50,236 bases of DNA from Ectobacillus panaciterrae DSM 19096 (GTDB lineage Bacteria; Bacillota; Bacilli; Bacillales; Bacillaceae_G). The stretch spans positions 44,204-94,439 of the forward strand of contig NZ_KE387250.1 of NCBI RefSeq assembly GCF_000430785.1, written 5' to 3'. The translations under genes and the position numbers were made by a program. Under the pieces are notes generated by a model. That model ran no database searches and was not told the DNA's origin. It saw nothing but the letters and a program-made list of their open reading frames with translations. Of the stretch, positions 16,116 to 25,427 are shown one piece after another. Position 1 is the stretch's first letter. Each line of letters starts with the position of its first letter.

Positions 16116-17369
16116 TTGATTGCTCTATTATTTCCTGGTCAAGGTTCTCAATACATAGGGATGGGCAAAAGTCTTGCCGACGAATTTCCTATTGCTAGAA
16201 GGACCTTTGAAGAAGCAGATGATGTATTGAAGATCAATCTATCTTCATTGTGTTTTGAGGGGGAGTTGTCCCAATTAACAAGAACAGAGTATACACAGCC
16301 AGCTTTATTGACAGCAAGTGTAGCTGCTTATCGTGTTTATATGGACGAGATTGGGCTTAAACCAAGCTTTGCTGTTGGGCATAGTTTAGGAGAATTTTCT
16401 GCATTAACCTGTAGTGGTGCGATTTCATTTGCCGATACTCTAAAAATCGTGTGTCAGCGCGGCATATTGATGCAAGAAGCTGTTACAAACGGTTTGGGTA
16501 TAATGACAGCGGTTGGTCAGGTAGATCGTAAACGGGTTGAGGAATTGTGTGTGCGAATCTCAACAAAGGAGAAGCCGGTCGTGATCGGATGTTACAATGC
16601 ACCGGAACAACTCGTACTTTCAGGCCATCAAGAGGCTGTTAGTAAGGTGGCTGAACTGTTAGAGATAGAGGGAGCAACGGTTACTCCTTTAAAAGTGAGT
16701 GCATCTTTCCATAGTCCAATGATGGAGCCAGCTGCCGACCAGTTTAAACATATGCTTTCTCAGTATAACTTTTGCTTAGGAGACTATCCTGTGATTTCCA
16801 ATGTGACTGCTCTTCCGCATGAATCGGATCATTTGAGGGATCTCTTGACTCGACAAATGACAGAACCGGTTAGATGGCAGGAATCAATGGAGTATTTACA
16901 GCTTCAAAATGTGAAGATAGCCATTGAACTCGGGCCTAAGCAAGTACTGCAAAATTTAATGAAAAAAAATGCACCTTCCATTCAAACAGTATCATTAGGA
17001 GAGACTGGAGATATTCCAAAGACAAAGGGAGTGTTCAATCGAGAGAATATCGAACCTTCTTTTATCGGAAAGTGCCTAGCGATCGCAGTAGCGACAAAAA
17101 ATCGCAATTGGGATAATGAGGCATATGTGAAAGGTGTAATTGAACCTTACCAAAAGGTGAAGCAAATATCTATGCTATTGGATCAAACCAAGCAAGAACC
17201 AACCAGAGAGCAGATGGTAGAAGCTCTATTGATGCTACGTTCTGTATTTGAAACAAAAAAGGTACCGCACAGCGAGCAGCAAAAACGGCTAAAACAATTA
17301 CTCCGTAAGCCGGCCGTACATGAGTTTGCACTGTCAGAACAGGGGGATTTCACATGGCCAAACTTCTGA
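16116..17369 (+). CDS. Free-standing malonyl-CoA:ACP transacylase (FenF/ItuD-like)
   Basis: The protein has 417 residues. Residues 1-290 form an acyltransferase: LLFPGQGSQYIGMG, the nucleophile GHSLGEFSAL, the acid-binding Arg in CQRGILMQEA, and the His of SASFHSPMM. A further approximately 125 residues have no motif I know, as in FenF/ItuD of the iturin loci. It loads malonyl onto carrier proteins in trans. TTG at 16116 follows AGGAGG by 8 bases and gives the standard IALLFPGQGSQ start; the frame upstream to 16035 is not needed. It overlaps the next gene by 16 bases, so the two are translationally coupled. That partner is a PKS module without its own AT, so this enzyme is its expected extender loader. 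Confidence 0.92.
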   Translation: MIALLFPGQGSQYIGMGKSLADEFPIARRTFEEADDVLKINLSSLCFEGELSQLTRTEYTQPALLTASVAAYRVYMDEIGLKPSFAVGHSLGEFSALTCSGAISFADTLKIVCQRGILMQEAVTNGLGIMTAVGQVDRKRVEELCVRISTKEKPVVIGCYNAPEQLVLSGHQEAVSKVAELLEIEGATVTPLKVSASFHSPMMEPAADQFKHMLSQYNFCLGDYPVISNVTALPHESDHLRDLLTRQMTEPVRWQESMEYLQLQNVKIAIELGPKQVLQNLMKKNAPSIQTVSLGETGDIPKTKGVFNRENIEPSFIGKCLAIAVATKNRNWDNEAYVKGVIEPYQKVKQISMLLDQTKQEPTREQMVEALLMLRSVFETKKVPHSEQQKRLKQLLRKPAVHEFALSEQGDFTWPNF

Positions 17370-20300
17370 ATTTTGATAAAAAAAGCAATACAAGCAAAAT
17401 AGAATCATCCACAACAGCCATTAATGAAGTATCGACGAAAGAAATTGCGATCATTGGTATGGCAATGCATTATCCTAAAGCGGCAAATCAAAATGAGTTT
17501 TGGAGCAATTTGATTCATGAAATGGACTGTTCAGGTGATTTTCCAAAAGGGCGTAGAGGAGACATCGAAGCCTACTTACGCTTTAAAAACTCTTTGAATG
17601 ATACTATCAAGTATTTTCGAGGATCTTATTTAGAGAAAATTGACGAATTTGATTATTCTTTTTTTGGGATAACACCGAAAGAAGCCGAACTGATGGATCC
17701 AAACCAACGGTTGTTTTTGCAAACTGTTTGGAAAGCGATAGAAGACGCTGGTTATGGTGGCAAAAAATTGGTCGGATCAAAAACAGGTGTGATTGTGAGC
17801 AGTGAAGGTGCCAAACCTTTAAGCTACCAAACGATAGTCCAGGATGTAGAACCAGAATCGACTTATCTAGCCTATCCAGGGAATTCGGGACCGATGACAG
17901 CAAGCCGCATTTCTTATTTACTAGATCTGCATGGGCCTACGATGTTGATTGATACGTCTTGTTCTTCTTCACTTAGTGCGGTTAATGTGGCGGTTCAAAT
18001 GTTGCGTAATGGTCAGATGGATCAGGCGATTGTGGGGGCAATTAAGATTAATTTGCTTCCAATCGACATTGGATCTCGCGTGGGCATGGAATCATCCGAT
18101 GGCCGGACGCGAACCTTTGCGGATAACTCAGACGGAACCACAATGGGTGAAGGTTCTGCAGCCTTAATCCTTAAACCGTTAAGTAAGGCGATTCGAGACC
18201 ATGATCATATTTATGCGGTGATTAAAGGAAGTGCATCCAATAATGATGGGCGTGCAATCAGCGTAACGGCTCCTAATCCAATCGCACAGGAAGCCGTTAT
18301 TGTAGAAGCATGGAAGGATGCAGGTATCAATCCAGAGCACATCTCTTATATTGAGACGCATGGGACAGCAACTCAATTGGGTGATCCAATTGAGATTTCG
18401 GGAATTACTAATGCATTTCAGCGTTACACAGATAAGAAACAATTTTGTGCAATTGGCTCAGTAAAATCTAACTATGCCCATACTTATTGTTTGGCTGGTA
18501 TTACAGGGGTGATTAAAGCAGCGTTAAGCTTACGGTATAAGCAAATTCCTGCTAGCTTACATTTTCATAAACCGAATCAAAATATTTCCTTTGAAGAATC
18601 ACCTCTTTATATCAATGATCAATTGGCAGATTGGGAAACGGATGAAAAGCCTCGTCTTTGTGGAGTAAGTTCTTTTGGGATGAGTGGGACCAACTGTCAC
18701 ATTGTGTTGGAAGAGGCTCCACAAAAGAAAGAGGACCAGGCAGTACAAAAAGGGCCTCATTTATTTATGCTCTCTGCCAAAACAGAAACAGCCTTACGCC
18801 AGTTGTTGATTGACTATCTGCGTGATCTTGCCCAGAAACAGAACGAACAGGTAAGTCTTGAGGATATTTGTTATACAGCTAGTACAGGAAGAGGGCATTA
18901 TCCATATCGTATTGCTATGGTTGTAAATGATTTACGGGACCTTCAATGTAAACTATTGAAATTAGCTCAGGATGGTTGTGAAGAAACGGAACAAAATGTG
19001 TATTACCAACATACAACTCAGTCATTTGAGAGTGAAGAAGCGAATCAGCATGTCGAACAAGTTCTTGGAACCGGCAGTGGAAATGTGAGCTTGCTTATAA
19101 TGATTGCAGACCTATATGTAAAAGGAGCTGATATTGATTGGGGCAAGCTATATAGTAAGAGGTCCCCACGCAAAGTATCACTTCCAGCTTATCCATTTGA
19201 TCGTGTTCAATGCTGGATTGATATTCCTGAAACACCTGCAATCAATATGGCAAATCCGGAGCTGCTACAAACCTATCAAGAGGTAGCAGGCTACTTAGAA
19301 GAACAAGTAAGCCTTGATTCAACAACGAAGATGAAGGTGGAGAAGTGGTTAGATACATTTAAGAAGTTTCTGCCAAATGAGTGTGAATCGCCTTCACAAA
19401 TCATTGAAATGACTGGTAGAGAAGATAACAACTATAGTAAAAAGGAGCAGGAGATCGCAGTTGTTTGGCAAAAGGTTTTGGGTCTAAAAGTTGTGAATAT
19501 CCATGAAGATTTCTTTGATCTAGGTGGAGACTCATTTATTGCAATTCAATTTGTTTCGAAACTCCATAAAAAATATCAAGTGGCTCTAAACGATATATTC
19601 ACCCATCGAACGATCTGCCAGCTTGCTAAAAACATCAAAGAACAATCAGATAGTCCTGAAGTAAAGTTAGAGAAATTAAAGAAGAGTTCACAGTCACGAC
19701 CTGCGATTTTTACAGAAATGCAACGGTTTATTCAAGAAGCAACTCATAAATATGAGGCGCGATATAAGGAATTAGAACGTTTAGAGCTTACAAAGGTGAA
19801 AAATTATTCCAATATTTTCTTGACAGGTGTAACTGGTTACTTAGGTATTCATTTGTTACACGATTTACTAAAGGAAACAAGCAGCCATTTTTACGTCCTT
19901 GTTAGAGGAAAGACACAAGCAGAGGCTGAAGCGCGGTTGGCAGAAAAATGGGAGTATTATTTTGGATTCAACTCATTTGATCGAACTCGAGTCACCATTG
20001 TAAATGGAGATCTAGTACATGACAAGTTTGATTTGGCAGATGGAGTATATAATTCTCTCGCTCGGATTGTAGATTGTATCGTCCACTCTGCGGCGACAGT
20101 GAAACATTTTGGTGATTACTCAGAATTTGAAGAGTTAAATGTAAATGGTACGAAGCGAATCATCCGATTTGCCCATGAACAAAAACCAAAAGATATCAAC
20201 TTCATTTCGACTACAGCTGTTTCCAAAGGAAAAGTACAAGATCGCAAATGTGTTGTGTTTACTGAATACGATCATGACATTGGCCAAGAAGTGGGTCATC

Positions 20301-20917
20301 CGTATGGTGAGAGTAAATTAGAAGCAGAAAAACTAATTGTGGAAGCAAGAAAACAAGGATTAAACTGCAATATTTACCGGGTTGGAAATATTATGTGTCA
20401 CTCCGAAACGGGTAAATTCCAAGAAAACATAGAAGAAAACGGGTTGTATACCATTATCCGATCTATGATCAAAATGAATATGTTCCCTGATAGCAGCCAT
20501 GGTGAGATTGATTTTACCTACATTGACTATGTCAGCCGCAGTATATGTCTACTATTTAATAGGGCACATTTAAGCAATGAAACGTATCATCTGATGAACT
20601 TAGATAAAACCAGCTTCTATGAACTGGGGGAAGCGGCAAAATCATCTGGTTTATCCGTGAAAGTGGCTCCTTACGGTGAATTTATTGACTTTATGAGCGA
20701 TAACTATACAGATGAGTATTTTGGTCCTTATATTCATAATCTATTACTTCATTTCGGTTTCTTTGAGGAACTAGAAGAGGAAGAGCGTGCACACTTTGTT
20801 ATGCTCTCAGATAAAACAGAATGGTTATTGAAGCAATTTGGGCTGGTTTGGAGAAGGCCAAATCAAGAACAATTGAAAAAAATGCTAGATCATTGTATAG
20901 AGGTTCAATTCATCTGA
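17354..20917 (+). CDS. AT-less polyketide synthase module with reductive release: KS - ACP - thioester reductase
   Basis: The protein has 1187 residues. KS at about 30-455 contains the nucleophile DTSCSSSLSAV (Cys about 203), ETHGTATQLGDP and KSNYAHTYCLAG. Residues 470-640 are the flanks of an AT (LFMLSAKTETALR ... SLPAYPFDRVQCW) with the AT itself missing. ACP is at 695-765 (DFFDLGGDSFIAIQF, Ser about 727). A C-terminal NAD(P)H-dependent thioester reductase is at 820-1187 (FLTGVTGYLGIHLL; YGESK active-site Tyr/Lys). With the trans malonyltransferase upstream it should add one C2 unit, and the reductase then frees an aldehyde or alcohol. There are no KR, DH or methyltransferase domains. It should act last although its gene comes first, because the NRPS proteins lack any release domain. 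CAGGGGGA lies before the ATG. Confidence 0.93.
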   Translation: MAKLLNFDKKSNTSKIESSTTAINEVSTKEIAIIGMAMHYPKAANQNEFWSNLIHEMDCSGDFPKGRRGDIEAYLRFKNSLNDTIKYFRGSYLEKIDEFDYSFFGITPKEAELMDPNQRLFLQTVWKAIEDAGYGGKKLVGSKTGVIVSSEGAKPLSYQTIVQDVEPESTYLAYPGNSGPMTASRISYLLDLHGPTMLIDTSCSSSLSAVNVAVQMLRNGQMDQAIVGAIKINLLPIDIGSRVGMESSDGRTRTFADNSDGTTMGEGSAALILKPLSKAIRDHDHIYAVIKGSASNNDGRAISVTAPNPIAQEAVIVEAWKDAGINPEHISYIETHGTATQLGDPIEISGITNAFQRYTDKKQFCAIGSVKSNYAHTYCLAGITGVIKAALSLRYKQIPASLHFHKPNQNISFEESPLYINDQLADWETDEKPRLCGVSSFGMSGTNCHIVLEEAPQKKEDQAVQKGPHLFMLSAKTETALRQLLIDYLRDLAQKQNEQVSLEDICYTASTGRGHYPYRIAMVVNDLRDLQCKLLKLAQDGCEETEQNVYYQHTTQSFESEEANQHVEQVLGTGSGNVSLLIMIADLYVKGADIDWGKLYSKRSPRKVSLPAYPFDRVQCWIDIPETPAINMANPELLQTYQEVAGYLEEQVSLDSTTKMKVEKWLDTFKKFLPNECESPSQIIEMTGREDNNYSKKEQEIAVVWQKVLGLKVVNIHEDFFDLGGDSFIAIQFVSKLHKKYQVALNDIFTHRTICQLAKNIKEQSDSPEVKLEKLKKSSQSRPAIFTEMQRFIQEATHKYEARYKELERLELTKVKNYSNIFLTGVTGYLGIHLLHDLLKETSSHFYVLVRGKTQAEAEARLAEKWEYYFGFNSFDRTRVTIVNGDLVHDKFDLADGVYNSLARIVDCIVHSAATVKHFGDYSEFEELNVNGTKRIIRFAHEQKPKDINFISTTAVSKGKVQDRKCVVFTEYDHDIGQEVGHPYGESKLEAEKLIVEARKQGLNCNIYRVGNIMCHSETGKFQENIEENGLYTIIRSMIKMNMFPDSSHGEIDFTYIDYVSRSICLLFNRAHLSNETYHLMNLDKTSFYELGEAAKSSGLSVKVAPYGEFIDFMSDNYTDEYFGPYIHNLLLHFGFFEELEEEERAHFVMLSDKTEWLLKQFGLVWRRPNQEQLKKMLDHCIEVQFI

Positions 20918-20946
20918 GTAATTGTAACCGGAGGAGAATATAAGAG

Positions 20947-22308
20947 ATGTTAGAAGATCTAATGAAAATCATACGTGACCCTAAACGAATCAGCACTAGT
21001 GTGGCTATTCGTCAGCAACACAGCCAGGATCTTACCTCTTATCATGCACAGCATTTGCCTGATGTGGTTCTTTACCCTAGGGATAAAGAAGAATTAAGAG
21101 AGATTGTAGCTTATGCCAATCGTATAGGCTGTCCTATCGTACCTTTTGGATTGGGAACAAGTGTAGAAGGGCAAGTGGTTCCCATCCAAGGAGGGATAAG
21201 CTTAGATTTCACCCACATGAGCCGAATCTTAGAGATTAGAGAAGAAGATTTTGCTGTACGGGTAGAACCGGGTGTGACGCGAGTACAACTAAATCAAGAA
21301 CTGAAGAAATATGGCCTCTTCTTTCCAATCGATCCGGGGGTGGATGCAACATTGGGAGGCATGGCAGCTACCAATGCCAGCGGCTGTAGTGCAGTCCGTT
21401 ATGGGACGACGAGAGAACAAATTTTAGGAATGGAAGCCATCTTAGCGGATGGCTCACTCATTCACACTGGAAGCTTGGCCAAAAAATCTTCAGCAGGCTA
21501 TAACTTAACCCATCTACTAACGGGATCAGAAGGAACGCTCGCAGTATTTACGGAGCTCACTTTGCGCGTATATGGGCTACCAGAGGCATTTCTTTATGCA
21601 AAAGTGGTTTTTCCTGATTTACAAAAAGCTTGTAAGGCTGCGAACCGAATGCTATATCGTTCGATTCAACCCAGTAAGATCGAGTTAGTAGATGAATATA
21701 CGATTCAGGCGATCAATTCATACAAACAGACGAAATATGAGGCAAAACCTACTTTATTTTTAGAGTTAAGCGGATGGAAAAGCACTGTTCTTGATGAATG
21801 GGATCGAGTCAAAGAAATAATACAAGATGAGAGCGCTAGTGAATGGAACTATACGTTTGATGAGGAATTTGGTGATCAGCTGTGGGATGCCAGGCGACAT
21901 GCGGCCCTTGCCATAGCAGCATCTGCACCAGAGAAGAAACTGATGACAACGGATGTATGTGTTCCCTTATCAATTTTGCCAGAAGCAGTAATCTTTGCTA
22001 GGGGAGTGATGCAAGCGGAAGACCTGCAAGGTGCTATTCTTGGACATATTGGTGATGGTAATTATCATGCGGTATTTCCGATTGATATGTCTCTTCCAGA
22101 GGAAGTGGCGAAAGCGGAAAAAGTAAATGAACTGATTGTTCGCTTTGCACTAGAGCGTGGGGGAACTTGTACTGGAGAACACGGTGTTGGACTTGGGAAA
22201 AAAAGCTATCTAACAGAAGAGCATGGAGATGCTGTGTTATGGATGAAAAAAATAAAAGAAGTGCTTGATCCGAACAATATTTTAAATCCAGGGAAGATCT
22301 TTCAATGA
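20947..22308 (+). CDS. FAD-linked 2-hydroxyacid oxidase/dehydrogenase (GlcD/D-lactate dehydrogenase type)
   Basis: This is a VAO-fold flavoprotein of 453 residues. The FAD-binding part has PIVPFGLGTSVEGQ, DPGVDATLGGMAATNASG and LTGSEGTLAVFTE. The C-terminal cap has GHIGDGNYHAVFPID and GTCTGEHGVGLGKKSYL. The family oxidises 2-hydroxyacids such as glycolate or D-lactate to 2-oxoacids. Set between the polyketide module and an HPPD/HMS homologue, its likely substrate is 4-hydroxymandelate, giving 4-hydroxyphenylglyoxylate. It would replace the FMN-type HmO of glycopeptide pathways. That assignment is inference from context; the family call is secure. GGAGGAG precedes the ATG, 29 bases after the PKS gene. 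Confidence 0.88.
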   Translation: MLEDLMKIIRDPKRISTSVAIRQQHSQDLTSYHAQHLPDVVLYPRDKEELREIVAYANRIGCPIVPFGLGTSVEGQVVPIQGGISLDFTHMSRILEIREEDFAVRVEPGVTRVQLNQELKKYGLFFPIDPGVDATLGGMAATNASGCSAVRYGTTREQILGMEAILADGSLIHTGSLAKKSSAGYNLTHLLTGSEGTLAVFTELTLRVYGLPEAFLYAKVVFPDLQKACKAANRMLYRSIQPSKIELVDEYTIQAINSYKQTKYEAKPTLFLELSGWKSTVLDEWDRVKEIIQDESASEWNYTFDEEFGDQLWDARRHAALAIAASAPEKKLMTTDVCVPLSILPEAVIFARGVMQAEDLQGAILGHIGDGNYHAVFPIDMSLPEEVAKAEKVNELIVRFALERGGTCTGEHGVGLGKKSYLTEEHGDAVLWMKKIKEVLDPNNILNPGKIFQ

Positions 22309-22339
22309 GAAAAAATAAACAGTGTGGAGGAGGAGAAAT

Positions 22340-23464
22340 ATGAGTACTACAAAGCTAGAGTTGAAACCAGAGCAGTTTGTGAGTGATGTATTTCCTATCG
22401 AGGATATAGATTATGTGGAAATTTTAGTGGGGAATGCAAGACAAGCAGTCTTCTATTATAGTAAGTTATTTGGCTTTCGAATCGCTGCCTATAAAGGGCT
22501 AGAAACGGGTTCACGTGATGTTTGTTCCTATTTGTTGCAGCAGGGTGAAATTAATCTCGTACTTACTTCTGCATATGAACCAGAACATCCAATAGCAAAG
22601 TTTGTTCATATACATGGGGACGGTGTAAAAGATATTGCCTTCCGTGTCAAACAGATCGATAAGCTCTATCAAACTGCGATTGAAAATGGTGGAATTCCAC
22701 TCCAACCGCCACAAATGATGGAAGATGAGTATGGAAAAGTGAAAATTGCACGGATTGGTACTTATGGGGACATGGTTCATACGTTGGTGGAACGTACTGA
22801 ATATACGGGATTATTTTTACCTGGCTTTGAAGAAGTAGATCAAAGCGTTTCTTCCTATGATACATGCTTAACTCGCTTTGACCATCTTGCCATCAATGTA
22901 GAAAACATGGACAAATGGGTTAAGTATTATGAAAAAATATTTGGTTTTCATTTATTAAATTCATTTGATAAAGACGAAGTAAGCTCTGATACTTCCTCTT
23001 TGATGACAAAGGCGATGCAAAATGATACTGAACGAGTGAAATTTCCAATCGTAGAACCTGCACCAGGTAAAAAGAAATCCCAAGTGCGTGAGTTTATTGA
23101 TTACAACCGAGGAGAAGGGGTAGGGCATATCGCGCTTGCAACAGACGATATTATCAAGTCTGTAGAGAACTTAGAAAAAAATGGACTGAAATTCCTCTAT
23201 ACGCCTGATGCTTATTATGAATTGTTGCCTGAACGTGTTGGCGAGATTGATGAATCCGTCGATATGTTGAATCAACTTAATATTTTGGTTGATCGGGATG
23301 AAGAAGGTTATCTCTTGCAGATTTTTGCTCATCCAATGGAAGATCGTCCAACTCTCTTCTTTGAGGTGATTCAACGAAAAGGTTCAAGAGGTTTTGGGAA
23401 TGGAAATATTCGAGCTTTATTTGAAGCAGTAGAGCGTGAGCAATTAAAAAGAGGAAATTTATAA
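22340..23464 (+). CDS. 4-hydroxymandelate synthase-like dioxygenase (HPPD family)
   Basis: This is a two-VOC-domain Fe(II) dioxygenase of 374 residues. Iron ligands are H182 (RFDHLAINVENM), H263 (GVGHIALATDDI) and E342 (LFFEVIQRKG). The C-terminal motif reads GFGNGNIRALFEA, with Ile357 fifteen residues after the ligand Glu where HPPDs have Phe (GNF). As I recall, changing that Phe to Ile in HPPD shifts the product from homogentisate to 4-hydroxymandelate, so hydroxymandelate synthase is favoured. The substrate would be 4-hydroxyphenylpyruvate. ATG at 22340 follows GGAGGAGGAG; a GTG at 22322 would run through that site. With its neighbours it forms an Hpg supply set. Ordinary HPPD remains the alternative. 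Confidence 0.85.
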   Translation: MSTTKLELKPEQFVSDVFPIEDIDYVEILVGNARQAVFYYSKLFGFRIAAYKGLETGSRDVCSYLLQQGEINLVLTSAYEPEHPIAKFVHIHGDGVKDIAFRVKQIDKLYQTAIENGGIPLQPPQMMEDEYGKVKIARIGTYGDMVHTLVERTEYTGLFLPGFEEVDQSVSSYDTCLTRFDHLAINVENMDKWVKYYEKIFGFHLLNSFDKDEVSSDTSSLMTKAMQNDTERVKFPIVEPAPGKKKSQVREFIDYNRGEGVGHIALATDDIIKSVENLEKNGLKFLYTPDAYYELLPERVGEIDESVDMLNQLNILVDRDEEGYLLQIFAHPMEDRPTLFFEVIQRKGSRGFGNGNIRALFEAVEREQLKRGNL

Positions 23465-23482
23465 AAATAGGGAGAGATTCAT

Positions 23483-24664
23483 GTGACTCAGCAGTTAGCA
23501 ACTTGGACACAATTTACGAAGCGTTCTGCATTACAAGATATGCTTGAGCTAACAAGTGGTCCGGAGTATATCTCTTTTGGTTTGGGATTACCCAATGCAG
23601 AGTATTTTCCGGCGGAACATCTGGCACGTTCAGCCAATGAAGTGTTACTCCAACAATCGAAGCTTCTACAGTATGCTCCTCCGACTGAACTGTTGAAGCA
23701 GCAAATTCAACTGTTGATGAGTCAACGTGGTGTCCAATGTAGTACATCACAAATCTTTCTCACTGCAGGGGCGCAGCAAGGAATTAATTTATTGGCACGG
23801 CTCTTACTTGATCCTGGCAAGACTGTGTTATCCGAAGAAGTAACCTATACTGGGTTTCTGCAAGTGTTAGAACCTTTTCAATCCCGGATGTTAACTGTGC
23901 CAACTGATCCGGTAAAGGGGATTGATGTGGAACAGGTAGAAAAGGTATTGCAGACAGAAGAACGTCCGGCTTGTATGTATGTGGTTCCTAATGGTCATAA
24001 TCCACTCAGTTATACATTGAATAGAGAAAAACGCCAAAGGTTGGCTCAACTGGCAGCGGAATATGAAGTGCCCATTATCGAGGACGATCCATATGGTTTT
24101 TTAACATATGAAGATACTGAGATTCCAGCGATCAAGTCCTTTCAATCCGATTGGGTATTTTATGTTGGATCATTTTCCAAGATTCTTGCACCTGGTTTGA
24201 GATTGGGATGGATCATTGCGAACGAGGAAGTCATTGAAAAGCTGTCGATTGTTAAGGAAGCAACTGATATTAATACCTCAACGCTAACTCAACAGATTGC
24301 CGCTAACTTTCTGCAAAAAGACGAGTTTGCTAATCATCTTCTTCGTTTACGCCAGGAATACCGTTCACGGAGAAATTGTATGTTAGAACATTTATCTGCC
24401 CAACTGGGGGAGCTTGGATCATGGACGGCTCCTGCAAGCGGGATGTTTATCTGGGTTCGTTTTCCTGAATATATCAACACGATGGAACTATTCAGAGAAT
24501 CGATCTCTACAGAGAAAGTGACCTTTTTCCCTGGCAATGTCTTTGCCGTGAATCAAAAACAAATTGCTTCTTCATCAATCCGTTTGAATTTTTCATTTAA
24601 CAATCATGACAAGATTGAAGAAGGGATTACTCGTTTATCCCGATTGGTGAAAAGGCATATCTAG
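23483..24664 (+). CDS. PLP aminotransferase, probable 4-hydroxyphenylglycine transaminase (HpgT-like)
   Basis: This is a fold-type I enzyme of 393 residues in the MocR/2-aminoadipate aminotransferase branch. The N-terminus has GPEYISFGLGLPN. Next come VVPNGHNPLSYTLN (PLP Asn), EDDPYGFL (Asp-x-x-Tyr), the lysine in GSFSKILAPGLRLGW and the carboxylate Arg in SSIRLNFSF. HpgT of glycopeptide clusters belongs to this branch and converts 4-hydroxyphenylglyoxylate to Hpg. Start is GTG at 23483; the overlapping ATG at 23481 stops at once, and GGGAGAG lies 7 bases upstream. It lies 18 bases behind the dioxygenase. An alternative role is amination of the aldehyde released by the reductase, but the local gene set favours Hpg. 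Confidence 0.85.
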   Translation: MTQQLATWTQFTKRSALQDMLELTSGPEYISFGLGLPNAEYFPAEHLARSANEVLLQQSKLLQYAPPTELLKQQIQLLMSQRGVQCSTSQIFLTAGAQQGINLLARLLLDPGKTVLSEEVTYTGFLQVLEPFQSRMLTVPTDPVKGIDVEQVEKVLQTEERPACMYVVPNGHNPLSYTLNREKRQRLAQLAAEYEVPIIEDDPYGFLTYEDTEIPAIKSFQSDWVFYVGSFSKILAPGLRLGWIIANEEVIEKLSIVKEATDINTSTLTQQIAANFLQKDEFANHLLRLRQEYRSRRNCMLEHLSAQLGELGSWTAPASGMFIWVRFPEYINTMELFRESISTEKVTFFPGNVFAVNQKQIASSSIRLNFSFNNHDKIEEGITRLSRLVKRHI

Positions 24665-24707
24665 AAAAAATGATTAGTAATCTTGTCCAAATAGGAAGTG
24701 ACTGAAC

Positions 24708-25427
24708 ATGGAGCGGAAAATAAGGCTTTATTGCTTTCCTTCTGCTGGGGGAACAGCACAAATCTATCATAGTTGGTCTAAGTATGTGGATGCAGCTATC
24801 GAACTCGTTCCAATTGAGCTTTCGGGGCGAGGGAAGCGGTTCACTCAGCCTTTATTAACTAATTTAGCAGATATGGTAGAAGATGTATTTTCAATGATTC
24901 AGCATGACATTGATCAAAAGCCTTATATGATGTTTGGCCATAGTATGGGGAGTTTGATTGCATATGAACTTTCAAAAAAGTTAATGCAAAATGGAAATCA
25001 AAGTCCATCGCATATTTTTTTCTCAGGGAGATCTAGTCCGAATCAGCCGACGAAAAAAATGCGATATCAATTGTCTGATGAGGAGTTAAAGAAAGAGATT
25101 TTGCAATTTGGAGGAACTCCTAAGGAATTATTAAATGATCCAGGTTTTATCAGCTTGTTTCTACCAATCATCCGGGCTGATATAAAAGCGGTAGAAACTT
25201 ATCCAACAGAAGATGAAATAATTCCGTTAAACTGCGATATATCAATATTGAACGGAGAACAGGATCATTTGGTTACCAATCTAGAAGAATGGAATCGATA
25301 TACAACCAAAAAAATTGATTATCAATTTTTTAAAGGAGGTCACTTCTACCTTAATGATTGTGCAAAAGAAGTGGTGGATATAGTGAATCAAAAAGCGCAT
25401 GAATATGTAGGTATAAATATGATTTGA
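24708..25427 (+). CDS. Type II thioesterase
   Basis: This alpha/beta hydrolase of 239 residues belongs to the GrsT/SrfAD family. LYCFPSSAGG-like opening (LYCFPSAGGTAQIYHSW), nucleophile MMFGHSMGSLIAYEL, acid Asp in NGEQDHLV and His in FKGGHFYLN are all present. Such enzymes clear wrongly loaded acyl groups from carrier proteins. AGGAAGTGA precedes the ATG. It is free-standing, and no thioesterase domain is fused to the NRPS or PKS, so it is not the product-release enzyme. Confidence 0.92.
   Translation: MERKIRLYCFPSAGGTAQIYHSWSKYVDAAIELVPIELSGRGKRFTQPLLTNLADMVEDVFSMIQHDIDQKPYMMFGHSMGSLIAYELSKKLMQNGNQSPSHIFFSGRSSPNQPTKKMRYQLSDEELKKEILQFGGTPKELLNDPGFISLFLPIIRADIKAVETYPTEDEIIPLNCDISILNGEQDHLVTNLEEWNRYTTKKIDYQFFKGGHFYLNDCAKEVVDIVNQKAHEYVGINMI

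Noticed and set aside
22340-23464. Ordinary HPPD for tyrosine breakdown
   Set aside because: Ile replaces the GNF Phe, and the partners are an oxidase, HpgT-like aminotransferase and NRPS rather than homogentisate dioxygenase. It is kept as an alternative, not excluded.
24708-25427. Product-releasing thioesterase
   Set aside because: The sequence is the free-standing type II editing family. Release is better assigned to the thioester reductase domain.
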